A DNA stretch of 37,726 bases from Catenulispora sp. (GTDB lineage Bacteria > Actinomycetota > Actinomycetes > Streptomycetales > Catenulisporaceae), in NCBI GenBank assembly GCA_013362315.1, contig JABFWL010000410.1:1-37726 (forward strand), written 5' to 3'. A program made the position numbers and the translations under genes. Shown one piece after another: positions 1 to 7,907 of the stretch (the first letter of the stretch is position 1; every line of letters starts with the position of its first letter). Under the pieces are notes generated by a model, which searched no databases, was not told the DNA's origin, and saw nothing but the letters and a program-made list of their open reading frames with translations.

Positions 1-105
1 GCTCCCGGCCAGCACCCCGTCCGCCGCGACCGGCTGGTCCTGCGCGGCTATCAGAGTCTCCCCATCCGCATCGCCGATGACTATGGGCGCGGTGTGGGGT
101 CCTGA
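1..105 (+). CDS. 3' end of an unidentified gene (partial)
   Basis: An open frame runs from the first base to a TGA at 103-105 and gives 34 residues, with high third-position GC (for example the segment RDRLVLRGYQSLPIRIADDY). Codon use fits a real actinobacterial coding end. The fragment is too short to assign a family, and no terminator of good quality follows it. It could also be a chance open frame. Confidence 0.4.
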   Translation, partial: APGQHPVRRDRLVLRGYQSLPIRIADDYGRGVGS

Positions 106-989
106 TCCGAGGCGTCCCCCGGAAACGTCGCGGGTGCGGCCGGAAATGCGGCCGAGACGCACCGGCTCGCCACGTACATCAGGTTCGCGATGCCGGATGC
201 CGTGAGTCGCCGCCATTCCCTTGTGCCTCCGCATCAGGGTGGAACGTCGGGTCCGTGCGTGCATGGTGGACGTCCGGTTCCGGGACGCCAGGACCGGGGA
301 CGGCGCCGGCTTTTCACGTCGCCATGACCGCCGTCGTCACGACCGGTCCGGAACGGGCGCGCTGGGTGCGAGTGTGCGCTGCTGGAGTAGGCCAATCGAT
401 CGCAGACGTCGCCGCACGTCTTGGTCCGGCTGGTCCGAGCCGAATTGCGGACCAGCATCCTCCCTCACGCCAGCGGAACCGTCGGGGCGTTCCGGCGTCA
501 CTGGCGCGGATCCGGGACGGTACTCGGAGGGCGCGTCGTTCGGCACATCCCTGTATGCCGGGTGTCGGGAGGCAGGGCGGATCGATGAGGGCGCCGATCA
601 CGGGCATGGCGCTGCTGGTCGCAGTCGGGCTCACTGCCTGCGCCAGCGCCGGAAGCGGCCCCCCGGCCACACCACGCCCCGCTCTGCGTCACTCATCCTC
701 GATGGCACGTTGGGATATCCCCGCGGTCCCGGTCCGACCGCGTTGCGCGTCAGCGCCGATCTTGCGCGTTCCGGCAGTCAGGTCTTGGGCCGGCCATGCC
801 GTACCGCCACCGTATCGCCGGGGCCGCCGGGGCCGCCGGGGCCGCCGGGTCGTCTTGGTCGGGAGGAGCGTGTTCGCGACAGATCGTCGGGTGCACCTGT
901 TCCCCTGGTGAATCCGATCCCCTAGCATCGACAGGCGGCGCCATCAGGCGTTACGCAGCGAACGGCATCGGCCGACGGGTGGGGTCACA
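106..989. other. gene-poor stretch with decayed sequence
   Basis: About 880 bases without a convincing gene. Several overlapping frames stay open because of high GC, but their translations are Arg/Pro/Gly-rich and look non-coding. Two possible relics are visible. Around 320-430 the plus strand encodes RARWVRVCAAGVGQSIADV, which faintly resembles the helix-turn-helix of ISL3-type transposases. At 585 a lipoprotein signal peptide begins (entered separately). A triple repeat of ggggccgcc lies at 820-850. Confidence 0.5.
585..911 (+). pseudogene. possible decayed lipoprotein gene
   Basis: ATG at 585 follows a purine-rich ggaggcagggcgg stretch and opens with a clear lipoprotein signal: MRAPITGMALLVAVGLTAC, a hydrophobic core ending in the lipobox LTAC with Cys19, followed by a Gly/Ser/Pro linker. 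After about 40 residues the translation turns into low-complexity Arg-rich sequence that does not look like a folded protein, and a neighbouring frame reads GPPGPPGPPG. The simplest reading is a short lipoprotein gene that lost its frame. A genuine 108-aa lipoprotein is not excluded. Confidence 0.3.
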
Positions 990-2189
990 GTGTCAGCAGC
1001 AGAACATCCCGGAGTGTGGACACGGGTCGTCGCGGCTTTGCACGGCGAAGTCAGCGCGGCGACATGGGAGGCCTACCGGGACGCGGGCCAGGCGGTGTTC
1101 GACGTGCTGGCCGAGAACGAGGAGCAGCGCAAGGCCGAAGTCGGCGAGCAAAGCGTCGGCGCGGTCAGCGGCCGGGTCGCGACGTGGAACGCGCTGGTGC
1201 TGCAGCTGCTCGGCGAAGCGCTGATGGACGCCGACTACGCCGCCGACCCGAAGACGGTCGGGTTCCTGCCGAAGGTCACCGCCGAGCAGGTCGGCCGGGT
1301 GCTGACCCAGGTCGAGCCGTGGCTGGCCCTGGCCCGCCAGGGCCAAGCCGACCCGAGCCTGGACCTCACGACGACCGTGCACCTCCCGGCCGTGCTGCCG
1401 GCCTGGGTGAAGGTCGAGCCCTGCCCGCCGGCGCACCTGGCGGCGATGATCGCCGCTTCCGCACGGATCGCCGGATACGCCGAGGCGGCGCTGGCCGACG
1501 CCGCCGCAGACCCCCGGCAGGCGGAGCACCTGCCGCAGCTGCGCCAGATGTGGGCCGAGGCCGACACCGCCGGCCGCTACGCCGAGGCGCTCCTTCGGCC
1601 CGGTGCAAGCCAGGAACTGCATGAGGCCATAGAGGACAAGCTGCGCCGGGCGTTGGAGGTCTGGTATCGGCTCGGCCAGCTCGCCGCTGACCCGCGGCTG
1701 CACAACCAGGCCGCGCGACACGACCGGACCGTTTTGGCCGACCCCTCCACGCTGCCCGGCGGGTCGGGGTTCGACCCGTGGTGCCTGACGGCGCCGAACT
1801 CCCGCGACAAGTGGCGAGCCGACCCTCGGGCCCGGCGCGCGATCGATCTGCTGTGGGCATACGACCCGGCGCCGGCGGCGACGCTGACGATCCAGGCGGA
1901 GATCGACGCCGCGTTCGCCGCCGGGGACATCGTCTATGCCCGCACCCGCGGCGGTCAGCCGCTGGGTCACTACTTCTGCTGCCCGTGGGGAGCGACCTAC
2001 GAGGTCCGGCGGCAGGTGCGGATCGCGGGCAAACGACTGGCCCCGCACGAGCAGTTCGTCTTCGACGTCAGCGGCGAGGAACTCGCCGAAGGGGGCAAGT
2101 TCATCCGCCGCCTGGTCCGAGGCCCGTTCGAGCCGACGAAGAAGATCGACTACTGCGATCCCGAGGGCGGCCACGACGACGATGACTGA
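990..2189 (+). CDS. hypothetical protein, 399 aa, helical with Cys-containing C-terminal part
   Basis: The GTG at 990 follows a gggtgggg purine stretch. The protein has no signal peptide or membrane segment. Residues 1-250 are Ala/Leu/Glu-rich and probably helical; the C-terminal third (from about residue 260) is more mixed and contains GHYFCCPWGATYEVRRQV and later YCDPEGGHDDDD, so a metal or nucleic-acid binding function is conceivable but not shown. I do not recognise the family. It is a single-gene unit: no partner gene is close, and a strong hairpin terminator follows 20 bases after the stop. An IS relic lies immediately downstream. High GC3 and the lack of internal stops over 1.2 kb support it as a real gene. 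Confidence 0.8.
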   Translation: MSAAEHPGVWTRVVAALHGEVSAATWEAYRDAGQAVFDVLAENEEQRKAEVGEQSVGAVSGRVATWNALVLQLLGEALMDADYAADPKTVGFLPKVTAEQVGRVLTQVEPWLALARQGQADPSLDLTTTVHLPAVLPAWVKVEPCPPAHLAAMIAASARIAGYAEAALADAAADPRQAEHLPQLRQMWAEADTAGRYAEALLRPGASQELHEAIEDKLRRALEVWYRLGQLAADPRLHNQAARHDRTVLADPSTLPGGSGFDPWCLTAPNSRDKWRADPRARRAIDLLWAYDPAPAATLTIQAEIDAAFAAGDIVYARTRGGQPLGHYFCCPWGATYEVRRQVRIAGKRLAPHEQFVFDVSGEELAEGGKFIRRLVRGPFEPTKKIDYCDPEGGHDDDD

Positions 2190-2208
2190 GAAGCGGAGGT
2201 AGGGCAGA

Positions 2209-2255
2209 GCCCGTCTCCGGCAGCCGCTGCTGATCACCGGCTGCCGGAGACGGGC
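2209..2255 (+). terminator. strong hairpin terminator after the 399-aa gene
   Basis: A perfect 18-bp stem: GCCCGTCTCCGGCAGCCG at 2209-2226 and its complement at 2238-2255, with an 11-base loop. No U-tract follows, as is usual in actinomycetes. It lies 20 bases after the stop at 2189. Confidence 0.8.
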
Positions 2256-2283
2256 CGCATCAGCACACATACACTGAAGATCC

Positions 2284-2376
2284 ACCATCCTGAATCTGCT
2301 GGTCAGTGTGGTGGCGTGGCAGGGTTCGTGGGTGCTCGTGCTGGTGGTGGGCGGGTGTCTTCGGTGTAGATCGTCC
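2284..2376 (+). repeat. left end of deleted IS (inverted repeat copy)
   Basis: Begins ccatcctgaatctgctggtc, includes gggttcgtgggtgctcgtgc and ends near tagatcgtcc. It closely matches the reverse complement of 10621-10726, and of 2836-2928 at the other end of the same element. Confidence 0.75.
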
Positions 2377-2431
2377 GTCAGGGTGGTTCGTGGCGGTTCC
2401 GGCCCGTGCGGGCCGGTGTGCTTCCTACGCC

Positions 2432-2835
2432 TTCCTGGCCCTGACCGACGAGCAGGGTCGGCTCATCTGGATCTCCGCCGCGCGGCCCGGCCGCACCCAC
2501 GACGCCACCGCCGCCAGACACGACCACATCGTCCAGCACCTGAAAGCCGCCGGCCTCGGCGCCCTGGCTGACCTCGGCTTCCTCGGCGTAGACAAACCGT
2601 CCGACCCCGACGACCTGGTCATCATCACCGGCTACAAAGCCACCCGCTACCGCAAGCTCACCGCCGGACAGAAGACCGCCAACAAGGTGATCGCCGCAGG
2701 TCGAGCCCCGGTCGAACACGGCTTCGCCCACCTGAGAACTGGCGTGTCCTCACCAAGCTGCGCACCAACCCCGCCCGCGCCACCAACCTGCTGCGGGCCC
2801 TGCTCGTCCTGACGAACCTCGAAGTCGACCGGTGA
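2432..2835 (+). pseudogene. IS5-family transposase, C-terminal half, frameshifted
   Basis: The translation (FLALTDEQGRLIWISAARPG, then DLGFLGVDKPSD and VEHGFAH) aligns with residues about 146-280 of the intact transposase at 8999-9841. The second catalytic Asp (ADLGF) and the catalytic Glu (VEHGF) remain; the first Asp and the N-terminal helix-turn-helix are gone. One base is missing near 2735: in the corrected frame the tail reads NWRVLTKLRTNPARATNLL and runs to the TGA at 2833-2835. It is therefore both 5'-truncated and frameshifted, and not functional. Confidence 0.8.
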
Positions 2836-2928
2836 CAGACGATCAAGACCGCAGACACCCGCCCACAACCAGCACCAGAACCCACGAACCCTGTCACGCC
2901 AGCGGCCTGACCAGCTACTTCAAGATGG
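2836..2928 (-). repeat. right end of deleted IS (inverted repeat copy)
   Basis: Directly follows the transposase stop. Read on the minus strand it gives ccatcttgaagtagctggtc and then gggttcgtgggttctggtgc, matching the left end 2284-2376 with about 80% identity by eye. Confidence 0.75.
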
Positions 2929-2974
2929 CACCCGCCCATTCGTCGTCGCGCCGAACGGGGCGAAGATCACAATG

Positions 2975-3382
2975 TCAGACGGTATCGAGCTCCGCGAAGA
3001 CGGTGATGTGGAGGCCGCCGGGGGCGTCCAGCCGGGAGTTGAGCGAGTTCCACGGCGTCCGGGTCGGCTCGGCCACCACTTCCGCGCCGGCGGCGGCCAA
3101 CTTCGCCGTGGCGACGACCGAGTCGCCGACCTGGAACGCGACCCGGATCTGCCCGGCCACGCGCTTGCCGACCTCGACCTCGTCGATGAACGCGGCATGG
3201 CCGGGATCGGCCAACTCCAGCGTGGCCCGGCCGGCGTCGAGGATGGTGACCCGGCCGTCGGGCGACGCGAACGCGGCCTGCTCGGGGAGGCCCAGGACAT
3301 CGCGGTAGAAGATCAGGGCCGCGTCGTAGTCGTCAGCGGTGACCACCAAGCGGAGTTCGCGGACGGCGGGTTCCTCGGACAT
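2975..3382 (-). CDS. VOC (glyoxalase/bleomycin-resistance fold) family protein
   Basis: 135 aa, one VOC domain pair covering the whole chain. It opens with RELRLVVTADDYDAALIFYR, typical of the first beta-alpha-beta module, and has the expected DVLGLPE turn, a VGDSVVATAKLAAAGAEVV second helix and the closing GGLHITVFAEL strand. Members include metal-dependent lyases and dioxygenases and drug-binding resistance proteins; the substrate cannot be told from sequence. The ATG at 3382 has a good ribosome site (gtaaggagctgac on the minus strand). It is divergent from the secreted-protein gene at 3536; the 153-bp gap holds both promoters. Confidence 0.9.
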   Translation of the reverse strand: MSEEPAVRELRLVVTADDYDAALIFYRDVLGLPEQAAFASPDGRVTILDAGRATLELADPGHAAFIDEVEVGKRVAGQIRVAFQVGDSVVATAKLAAAGAEVVAEPTRTPWNSLNSRLDAPGGLHITVFAELDTV

Positions 3383-3452
3383 GTCAGCTCCTTACGAGAG
3401 TGCGGGACGGTCTCGTCAACGGAAGGAACGATCGGAAGATTCCGCCGGGCCG

Positions 3453-3470
3453 CTTCATCAAGGCTTCATG
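3453..3470 (+). promoter_or_regulatory. direct repeat CTTCATC-N4-CTTCATG, candidate response-regulator box
   Basis: CTTCATC at 3453-3459 and CTTCATG at 3464-3470, start-to-start spacing 11 bp. The same pair with the same spacing is found at 4440-4457. Tandem half-sites one helical turn apart are the standard target of dimeric OmpR/PhoB-type regulators. It lies 66 bp before the start at 3536. Confidence 0.6.
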
Positions 3471-3535
3471 TGTTTCCCGCGAGGCTTTCGTCCAGAGCAC
3501 CGCCCACGGGGGGCGGTGCCCAATACGGAGGCAGC

Positions 3536-4360
3536 ATGAAACTGCGATACATCGTCGCCAGCGCGGCCACAGCTCTGTCCGTCGCGCTCGCCGGGCTGAC
3601 CATGGCCGGTCCAGCGCACGCCGCGCCCGGCAGCACGGTCAACTGGACCGACCGCTCGTTCCTGGAGGTCCGCGACAACGGCACCGCGTGGGGCGAGACC
3701 GTCTTGTGGTCGTGGAACACCGCGACAAGCTACTTCGACCCGATCTCGCTGGGGAACAACTCGTACGGGATCACGGCGGTCGCCGCCTTGGCCCCGAACA
3801 CCTGGGTCGCCGTCGACAACGGCGGCTGCGTGCACACCTATGACCAGTCACTGGCCGCGGACTCGGTTCAGGCGAACGACCCCTGTAACGCGGTCAAGGC
3901 GGTCGGGCTGGACCAGTACAACTTCCTCGTCACAACGAAGGAGGGCGCGCTCATGCAGTGGTACTACGCGGGCGCCGGGCGGTGGCTGCACGGGGATCCC
4001 ATCACGGGCACGTCAGGCTGGGGCGACGCCCGTGAGCTGGCGAGCGTCGACAGCGGCCACTTCATCTCGATCAGCGCCTCGGAGCCCTACCAGCTGCGGT
4101 ACTGGACGCTCGCCCCCACGGCCGCCGAGATGAGCGCCCGCATGATGGTGATCGGCCAAGGCTGGGACACCGGAACCAGCTCACACATCGCAGGGCTCGG
4201 AGGATACGGGTCGTTCGTCGAGGTCAAGGGACCGAACCCGGTCAACGGCCGTGTGCCGTACTCGCTGTCGCGCTGGTACTTCGACCTGACGACTGGTGAC
4301 ATCAGCGAAAGCCCGGTCGCCGGGACCTCGGGCTGGCAGAACGCGCGCGCGATCGGCTGA
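3536..4360 (+). CDS. secreted tachylectin/beta-propeller-like protein
   Basis: 274 aa from the ATG at 3536, preceded by an acggaggcagc ribosome site; the open frame extends further upstream but without signals. Residues 1-29 are a Sec signal peptide (MKLRYIVASAATALSVALAG core, AHA cleavage motif). The mature part has recurring blade-like units: W-rich strands (QWYYAGAGRWLHGDP, SRWYFDLTTGDIS) each followed by TSGWGDAR or TSGWQNAR. This repeat spacing suggests a small beta-propeller related to tachylectin-type lectins; binding to sugars is inferred only. It sits between a candidate OmpR-type box and a terminator, next to a secreted GH5 enzyme with the same box, so the two are probably co-regulated by the downstream two-component system. 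Confidence 0.85.
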   Translation: MKLRYIVASAATALSVALAGLTMAGPAHAAPGSTVNWTDRSFLEVRDNGTAWGETVLWSWNTATSYFDPISLGNNSYGITAVAALAPNTWVAVDNGGCVHTYDQSLAADSVQANDPCNAVKAVGLDQYNFLVTTKEGALMQWYYAGAGRWLHGDPITGTSGWGDARELASVDSGHFISISASEPYQLRYWTLAPTAAEMSARMMVIGQGWDTGTSSHIAGLGGYGSFVEVKGPNPVNGRVPYSLSRWYFDLTTGDISESPVAGTSGWQNARAIG

Positions 4361-4374
4361 TGAGCTGAACTGAA

Positions 4375-4410
4375 AGGGCCCGGATCGCCGAGGGGGCGGT
4401 CCGGGCCCTT
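4375..4410 (+). terminator. hairpin terminator after the secreted propeller-like gene
   Basis: Arms AAGGGCCCGGATCGCC (from 4375) and GGCGGTCCGGGCCCTT (to 4410) form a near-perfect 16-bp stem with a short GAGG loop, 14 bases after the stop codon. Confidence 0.8.
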
Positions 4411-4439
4411 CGGCGTCCCGTGAACGGTGCCGCCACCAG

Positions 4440-4457
4440 CTTCATCCTCGCTTCATG
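4440..4457 (+). promoter_or_regulatory. direct repeat CTTCATC-N4-CTTCATG before the GH5 gene
   Basis: CTTCATC at 4440-4446 and CTTCATG at 4451-4457, again 11 bp apart; identical half-sites to 3453-3470. A -10-like gacaat lies at 4476-4481, which would put transcription start near 4488, between the two possible start codons of the next gene. Confidence 0.6.
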
Positions 4458-4479
4458 AAAGCCCTGCGACGCTCCGACA

Positions 4480-5937
4480 ATGCGAACTCACCACAGCATG
4501 CGAAGTCACCCCGGAAAGCGGCTCGCCGCCGTGGCCCTGGCCTTGCTGGCCGCTGTCACGGGGCTCACCCAGACCGCCTCGGCCGCTCGGCCGTCCAACA
4601 CCGCCACCAGCCACGCCGCGTCCGCTCCCGCCGCCGCGGCTCCCAACCTCCAGGTATGGGGCAACCAACTCGTCGACGCCGGCACGGGGCGGGCGTTCCA
4701 GATGCGCGGCGTCAACAAGATGATGTTCGACTGGGGGTGTGTCACCAAGGACAACGCCGCCGACGGCATCCATTTCGATCCGTGGAACAAGGACACGTCG
4801 ATGGCGACGACGATCCAGACGCTGCGTGACTGGCACGTCAACACCGTCCGCATCCCGCTGAACGTCAGCTGCTTGCGCGGCTGGCATGATTCTCAGCACC
4901 CGGAGTACGAGCTGCCGTGGAACGCGCAGGCGAACCCGCCGGGGCAGCACGTCTACGACCACATCGCCTACCGGAACGCGGTGTACGACTACGTCACCTC
5001 TCTGACCGACGCCGGATTCGCCGTCGTCCTGAGCCAGCACCTGTCCGAGAACTTCCCGGACTCGGCCTTCCTCAAGACGACCTGTGCAAAGGAGCAGGTC
5101 GGCCTCGACCCGAACTCGGCGGTGTGCCCGAAGGTGCTGCCGAACATGGGATCCTCGGTCGAGTTCTGGACGGACGTCGCCGGCATGTTCGGGCAGAACA
5201 AGGCGGTCACGTTCGACCTGTTCAACGAGCCGCGCGCCGCCGAGGCGATGAACGCCGGGACTGGCACCGTCGACGAGCGGGACGCCGCCGCGTGGAAGTG
5301 CCTGGTCGAGGGCGGACCGGCCAACTGCGCCGGGCAGCCGTCGGCAGGTCTCCGGCAGCTGCTGAAGGCGGTGCGGGACGCGGGCGCGGACAACGTGGTC
5401 ATCGCCGAGGGCAACGGCTGGGGCGACCTCCTCAACCACTGGCTGGACTCCTGGGCCCCCGGCAAGTCCGCGCCGCCGCCGAACCTGATGGCCTCGATCC
5501 ACGTCTACGAACAGGACGACTGCGGTGAGCGGCCGGACCAGAGCACGGAGTGCTACTACAACCCGTGGCCGGACATGGCCGCCGTGGCGGCGAAGGTGCC
5601 GCTCCTGATCGGCGAGTTCGGCAACGGGCACTACGTGAAGGTGCAAGACGACCCGGAGAAGTGGGACGCCTACTGCACCTGGCACAAGCTGCTCCCGAAC
5701 GGGACCCGTGACCCGCTGACCTTCTCCGAGCACCTCATGGACTGGGCCGACGGCGGGAACGACGCCCACGTCACCGCGGGCTACCTGGCGTGGACGTTCA
5801 ACCAGAGCTTCAACTCCGACGTCTGTCACGACGACCAGCCGAACAAAGTGCACCAGCTGGTGACCGACGACTTCCTCGGCACGCCGACCGCCTTCGGGCA
5901 GCTGGTCCACGACCACTTGGCGGCCGTGGCACCGTGA
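4480..5937 (+). CDS. secreted glycoside hydrolase family 5 (cellulase-like)
   Basis: 485 aa. Residues 1-35 form a Sec signal (core AAVALALLAAVTGLTQ, TASA cleavage), then an Ala/Pro/Ser linker to about residue 55 and a single (beta/alpha)8 GH5 domain. The acid/base Glu is E250 in FDLFNEP and the nucleophile Glu is E379 in LLIGEFGNG; NTVRIPLNVSC and the late W in LAWTFNQS are also family features. GH5 enzymes retain anomeric configuration and cut beta-1,4-glucans, mannans or related glycans; substrate is not predictable here. No carbohydrate-binding module is present. Neither ATG 4480 nor ATG 4498 has a good ribosome site; 4498 would fit a start close to the 5' end of the transcript. The stop overlaps a possible GTG start of the response regulator. 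Confidence 0.9.
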   Translation: MRTHHSMRSHPGKRLAAVALALLAAVTGLTQTASAARPSNTATSHAASAPAAAAPNLQVWGNQLVDAGTGRAFQMRGVNKMMFDWGCVTKDNAADGIHFDPWNKDTSMATTIQTLRDWHVNTVRIPLNVSCLRGWHDSQHPEYELPWNAQANPPGQHVYDHIAYRNAVYDYVTSLTDAGFAVVLSQHLSENFPDSAFLKTTCAKEQVGLDPNSAVCPKVLPNMGSSVEFWTDVAGMFGQNKAVTFDLFNEPRAAEAMNAGTGTVDERDAAAWKCLVEGGPANCAGQPSAGLRQLLKAVRDAGADNVVIAEGNGWGDLLNHWLDSWAPGKSAPPPNLMASIHVYEQDDCGERPDQSTECYYNPWPDMAAVAAKVPLLIGEFGNGHYVKVQDDPEKWDAYCTWHKLLPNGTRDPLTFSEHLMDWADGGNDAHVTAGYLAWTFNQSFNSDVCHDDQPNKVHQLVTDDFLGTPTAFGQLVHDHLAAVAP

Positions 5938-5993
5938 TCGACGGCTCCGGAAATGAGCGCGCGCACCCGTCCAAGGATCCTGATAATGGGCGG

Positions 5994-6686
5994 GTGCGCC
6001 TGCTGGTGGTCGAGGATGACGAGGAACTGCGTGCGGTGCTCGTACGGGGATTGCGGGAGGCGGGGCACGCGGTCGACGCGGCCGGCACCCTCGCCGAGGC
6101 CGACGAGCTCTGCGCCTACACCGACTACGCCCTGGTGGTGCTGGACCTCGGGCTGCCCGACGGCGACGGCGGATCGCTGGCCCGGACCCTGCGCGCCGCC
6201 GGCCGGGCCAGGATTCTGATGCTCACCGCCCGCGACCGGCTGACCGAGAAGGTCGCGGGGTTCGAGGCCGGGGCCGACGACTACCTGACCAAGCCGTTCG
6301 ACTTCCCCGAGCTGACCATGCGGGTGCGGGCCCTGCTGCGGCGACCGGTGACGGTCGGGGGCGCGCAGCTGGAGGCGGCGGAGGTGCGGATCGACACGGC
6401 CGCGCGCAAGGCGTGGCGCTCCGGTGTCCTCACACCGCTGACCACGCGGGAGTTCTCGCTGCTGGCCTACCTGATGGAACGCCTGGGCGAGGCCGTGCCG
6501 CGGACCGAGCTGCTGGAACAGCTGTGGGACATGAACTACGACGGACTCTCGAACGTGGTCGACGTCCATGTCGGGAACCTGAGACGCAAGCTCGACTTGA
6601 ACGCGCCGGGGACGGTGCTCAACCTGGAGACCGTCCGGGGCGTCGGGTATCGGATGCACATTGATACCACCGCCCCGGAGGACTGA
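5994..6686 (+). CDS. OmpR-family response regulator
   Basis: 230 aa from the GTG at 5994, which gives the standard start VRLLVVEDDEELRAVL. Receiver domain about 1-115: acidic pair ED in VVEDD, phospho-acceptor D51 in LDLGLPDGDG, T78 in LMLTARD and K100 in TKPFDFPEL. The winged-helix output domain is about 125-225 (LTTREFSLLAYLMERLGE, the recognition-helix region NVVDVHVGNLRRKL, and wing VRGVGYRMH). An alternative GTG at 5934 overlaps the GH5 stop (GTGA) and would add 20 residues and couple translation. The histidine kinase follows after 5 bases. Its likely targets are the two CTTCAT repeats upstream of the secreted-protein genes, by proximity and geometry only. Confidence 0.9.
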   Translation: MRLLVVEDDEELRAVLVRGLREAGHAVDAAGTLAEADELCAYTDYALVVLDLGLPDGDGGSLARTLRAAGRARILMLTARDRLTEKVAGFEAGADDYLTKPFDFPELTMRVRALLRRPVTVGGAQLEAAEVRIDTAARKAWRSGVLTPLTTREFSLLAYLMERLGEAVPRTELLEQLWDMNYDGLSNVVDVHVGNLRRKLDLNAPGTVLNLETVRGVGYRMHIDTTAPED

Positions 6687-6691
6687 AGTCC

Positions 6692-7882
6692 ATGCACCTG
6701 AGAGCTCTGCGGATCTGGTTCACCGTCGCGGCGGGCTTCCTGACCGCGCTGCTGGTCGTCCCGACCGCGTTCTACATCCACCACACGACCTCCGTGGAGC
6801 GGTACTCGGCGATCGAAGACGACGCCGAGACGTCGGCGGCCCAGCTCGCGCTCACCGGGACGCCCGGCGAAGTCGAGCCGCTGGACGCGTGGTGGTTCTC
6901 CGGCGACGGACAGACCAAGTCGAAGCCCACGGACTTCCACCAGCCGCCGGTGATCGACTGGGCGGTGGAGGAGGCGGCGCACGACGACGCGAACAAGGGG
7001 TTGTTCTTCGACGACATGCAGCCGATGGGGCGGGGGACCATCGTGCAGGCGACGGCGCTGAGCAAGGACGGCTCCGTGGTCCTGGTGCTGCGGGATCTCC
7101 GCGACTACCACGCCGGTCTGAACCGGCTGGCCTGGTGGCTGACCGCGGCGGCGGCCGGCGTCGTGCTGCTCGTCTCGGGCGCCGCATGGGTGATCGCGGG
7201 CCTCGCGCAGGTGCCGGCGAAGCGGGCCCTGCGCTTTCAGCAGGACTTCCTAGCCGACGCGGCCCACGAACTCCGCACCCCGCTGGCTGTGCTGCAAGCT
7301 TCGGTGAGTCACGCGTTGGCGCGGCCACGCTCCGAGGCGGAGTACGCCGAGACCCTGGGCTCGGCCCGGACCGCGGTGGAGCGCGCCGATCGGGCGGTCT
7401 CGCGGCTGCTGGATCTCGCGCGGCTGAACAGTGGGACGGTGCAGCTGATCCGGACGCCGTTGCGGCTGGACCTGCTGGCCGAGGAGGTCGTGGAGACCGC
7501 GGCGGCCGGCGGCGTGCCCGTCGAGTTCCAGGGCACTCGATCGGTGGTGGTGGAGGGCGACGAGGCGCTGCTCCGGCAGGTGCTGGACAACCTGGTGCGG
7601 AACGCCGCGCCCCGGGCGTCGCGGATCGTGGTCGAGGTCGGAGCCGGAACCGGCGGTTCGAAGCGGGAGGCCTCGGTCACGGTGACCGACGACGGGCCCG
7701 GGTTCGAGACGGATCTGCTGCCGCACGTCTTCCGACGGTTCGCCCGAGGGGACGGACGTGGGCATGGGATCGGTCTGGCTCTCGTGGAGTCGATCGCGTC
7801 GTTGCACGGTGGGCGGGCCGCTGTGGAGAACCGGGCTGGGGGCGGGGCTCGGGTGACGGTGGCTCTGCCGCTGGGGAGTTAG
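6692..7882 (+). CDS. membrane sensor histidine kinase without HAMP domain
   Basis: 396 aa. TM1 about residues 9-30 and TM2 about 146-170 flank an extracellular sensor of roughly 115 residues (contains WWFSGDGQTKSKPTDFHQPP). TM2 is followed almost directly by the HisKA motif FLADAAHELRTPLAVLQ with H192, so no full HAMP linker is present. The ATPase part has VLDNLVRNA (N box), DDGPGF (G1) and HGIGLALV (G2). ATG 6692 has a ggaggactgaagtcc ribosome site that overlaps the end of the response-regulator gene. It forms an operon with the regulator and possibly with the two membrane-protein genes after it. The signal may be envelope- or polysaccharide-related, given the glycosidase neighbour; this is inference. 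Confidence 0.9.
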   Translation: MHLRALRIWFTVAAGFLTALLVVPTAFYIHHTTSVERYSAIEDDAETSAAQLALTGTPGEVEPLDAWWFSGDGQTKSKPTDFHQPPVIDWAVEEAAHDDANKGLFFDDMQPMGRGTIVQATALSKDGSVVLVLRDLRDYHAGLNRLAWWLTAAAAGVVLLVSGAAWVIAGLAQVPAKRALRFQQDFLADAAHELRTPLAVLQASVSHALARPRSEAEYAETLGSARTAVERADRAVSRLLDLARLNSGTVQLIRTPLRLDLLAEEVVETAAAGGVPVEFQGTRSVVVEGDEALLRQVLDNLVRNAAPRASRIVVEVGAGTGGSKREASVTVTDDGPGFETDLLPHVFRRFARGDGRGHGIGLALVESIASLHGGRAAVENRAGGGARVTVALPLGS

Positions 7883-7907
7883 GCGAGCTAGGGGAGCTGG
7901 AGAGACC

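Larger units (their letters stand above)
2284..2928 (+). mobile_element. internally deleted IS5-type element (relic)
   Basis: Two inverted copies of a roughly 90-bp end sequence (2284-2376 and 2836-2928) bracket the 3' half of a transposase gene. The ends match those of the larger element at 8891-10726. Just inside the left end, 2380-2430 resembles the leader of the passenger gene in that element (both contain cttcctacgc or gttcctacgc), and from 2432 the sequence joins directly to the transposase C-terminal half. This is what an internal deletion of passenger gene and transposase 5' part would produce. The element cannot encode a working transposase but could still be mobilised in trans. Confidence 0.7.

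Noticed and set aside
320-430. Possible ISL3 transposase helix-turn-helix relic
   Set aside because: Similarity is limited to about 25 residues and no ends or DDE motifs are visible.
820-850. Triple ggggccgcc repeat coding GPPGPPGPPG in one frame
   Set aside because: Short, in an otherwise non-coding area; no collagen-like gene around it.
993-2288. Minus-strand open frame of 431 codons
   Set aside because: Antisense of the 399-aa gene; Arg/Gly-rich, no start signals, crosses the terminator.
4453-5916. Long minus-strand open frame (487 codons) across the GH5 gene
   Set aside because: Antisense shadow of the GH5 gene; composition is His/Val/Arg-rich and has no motif.
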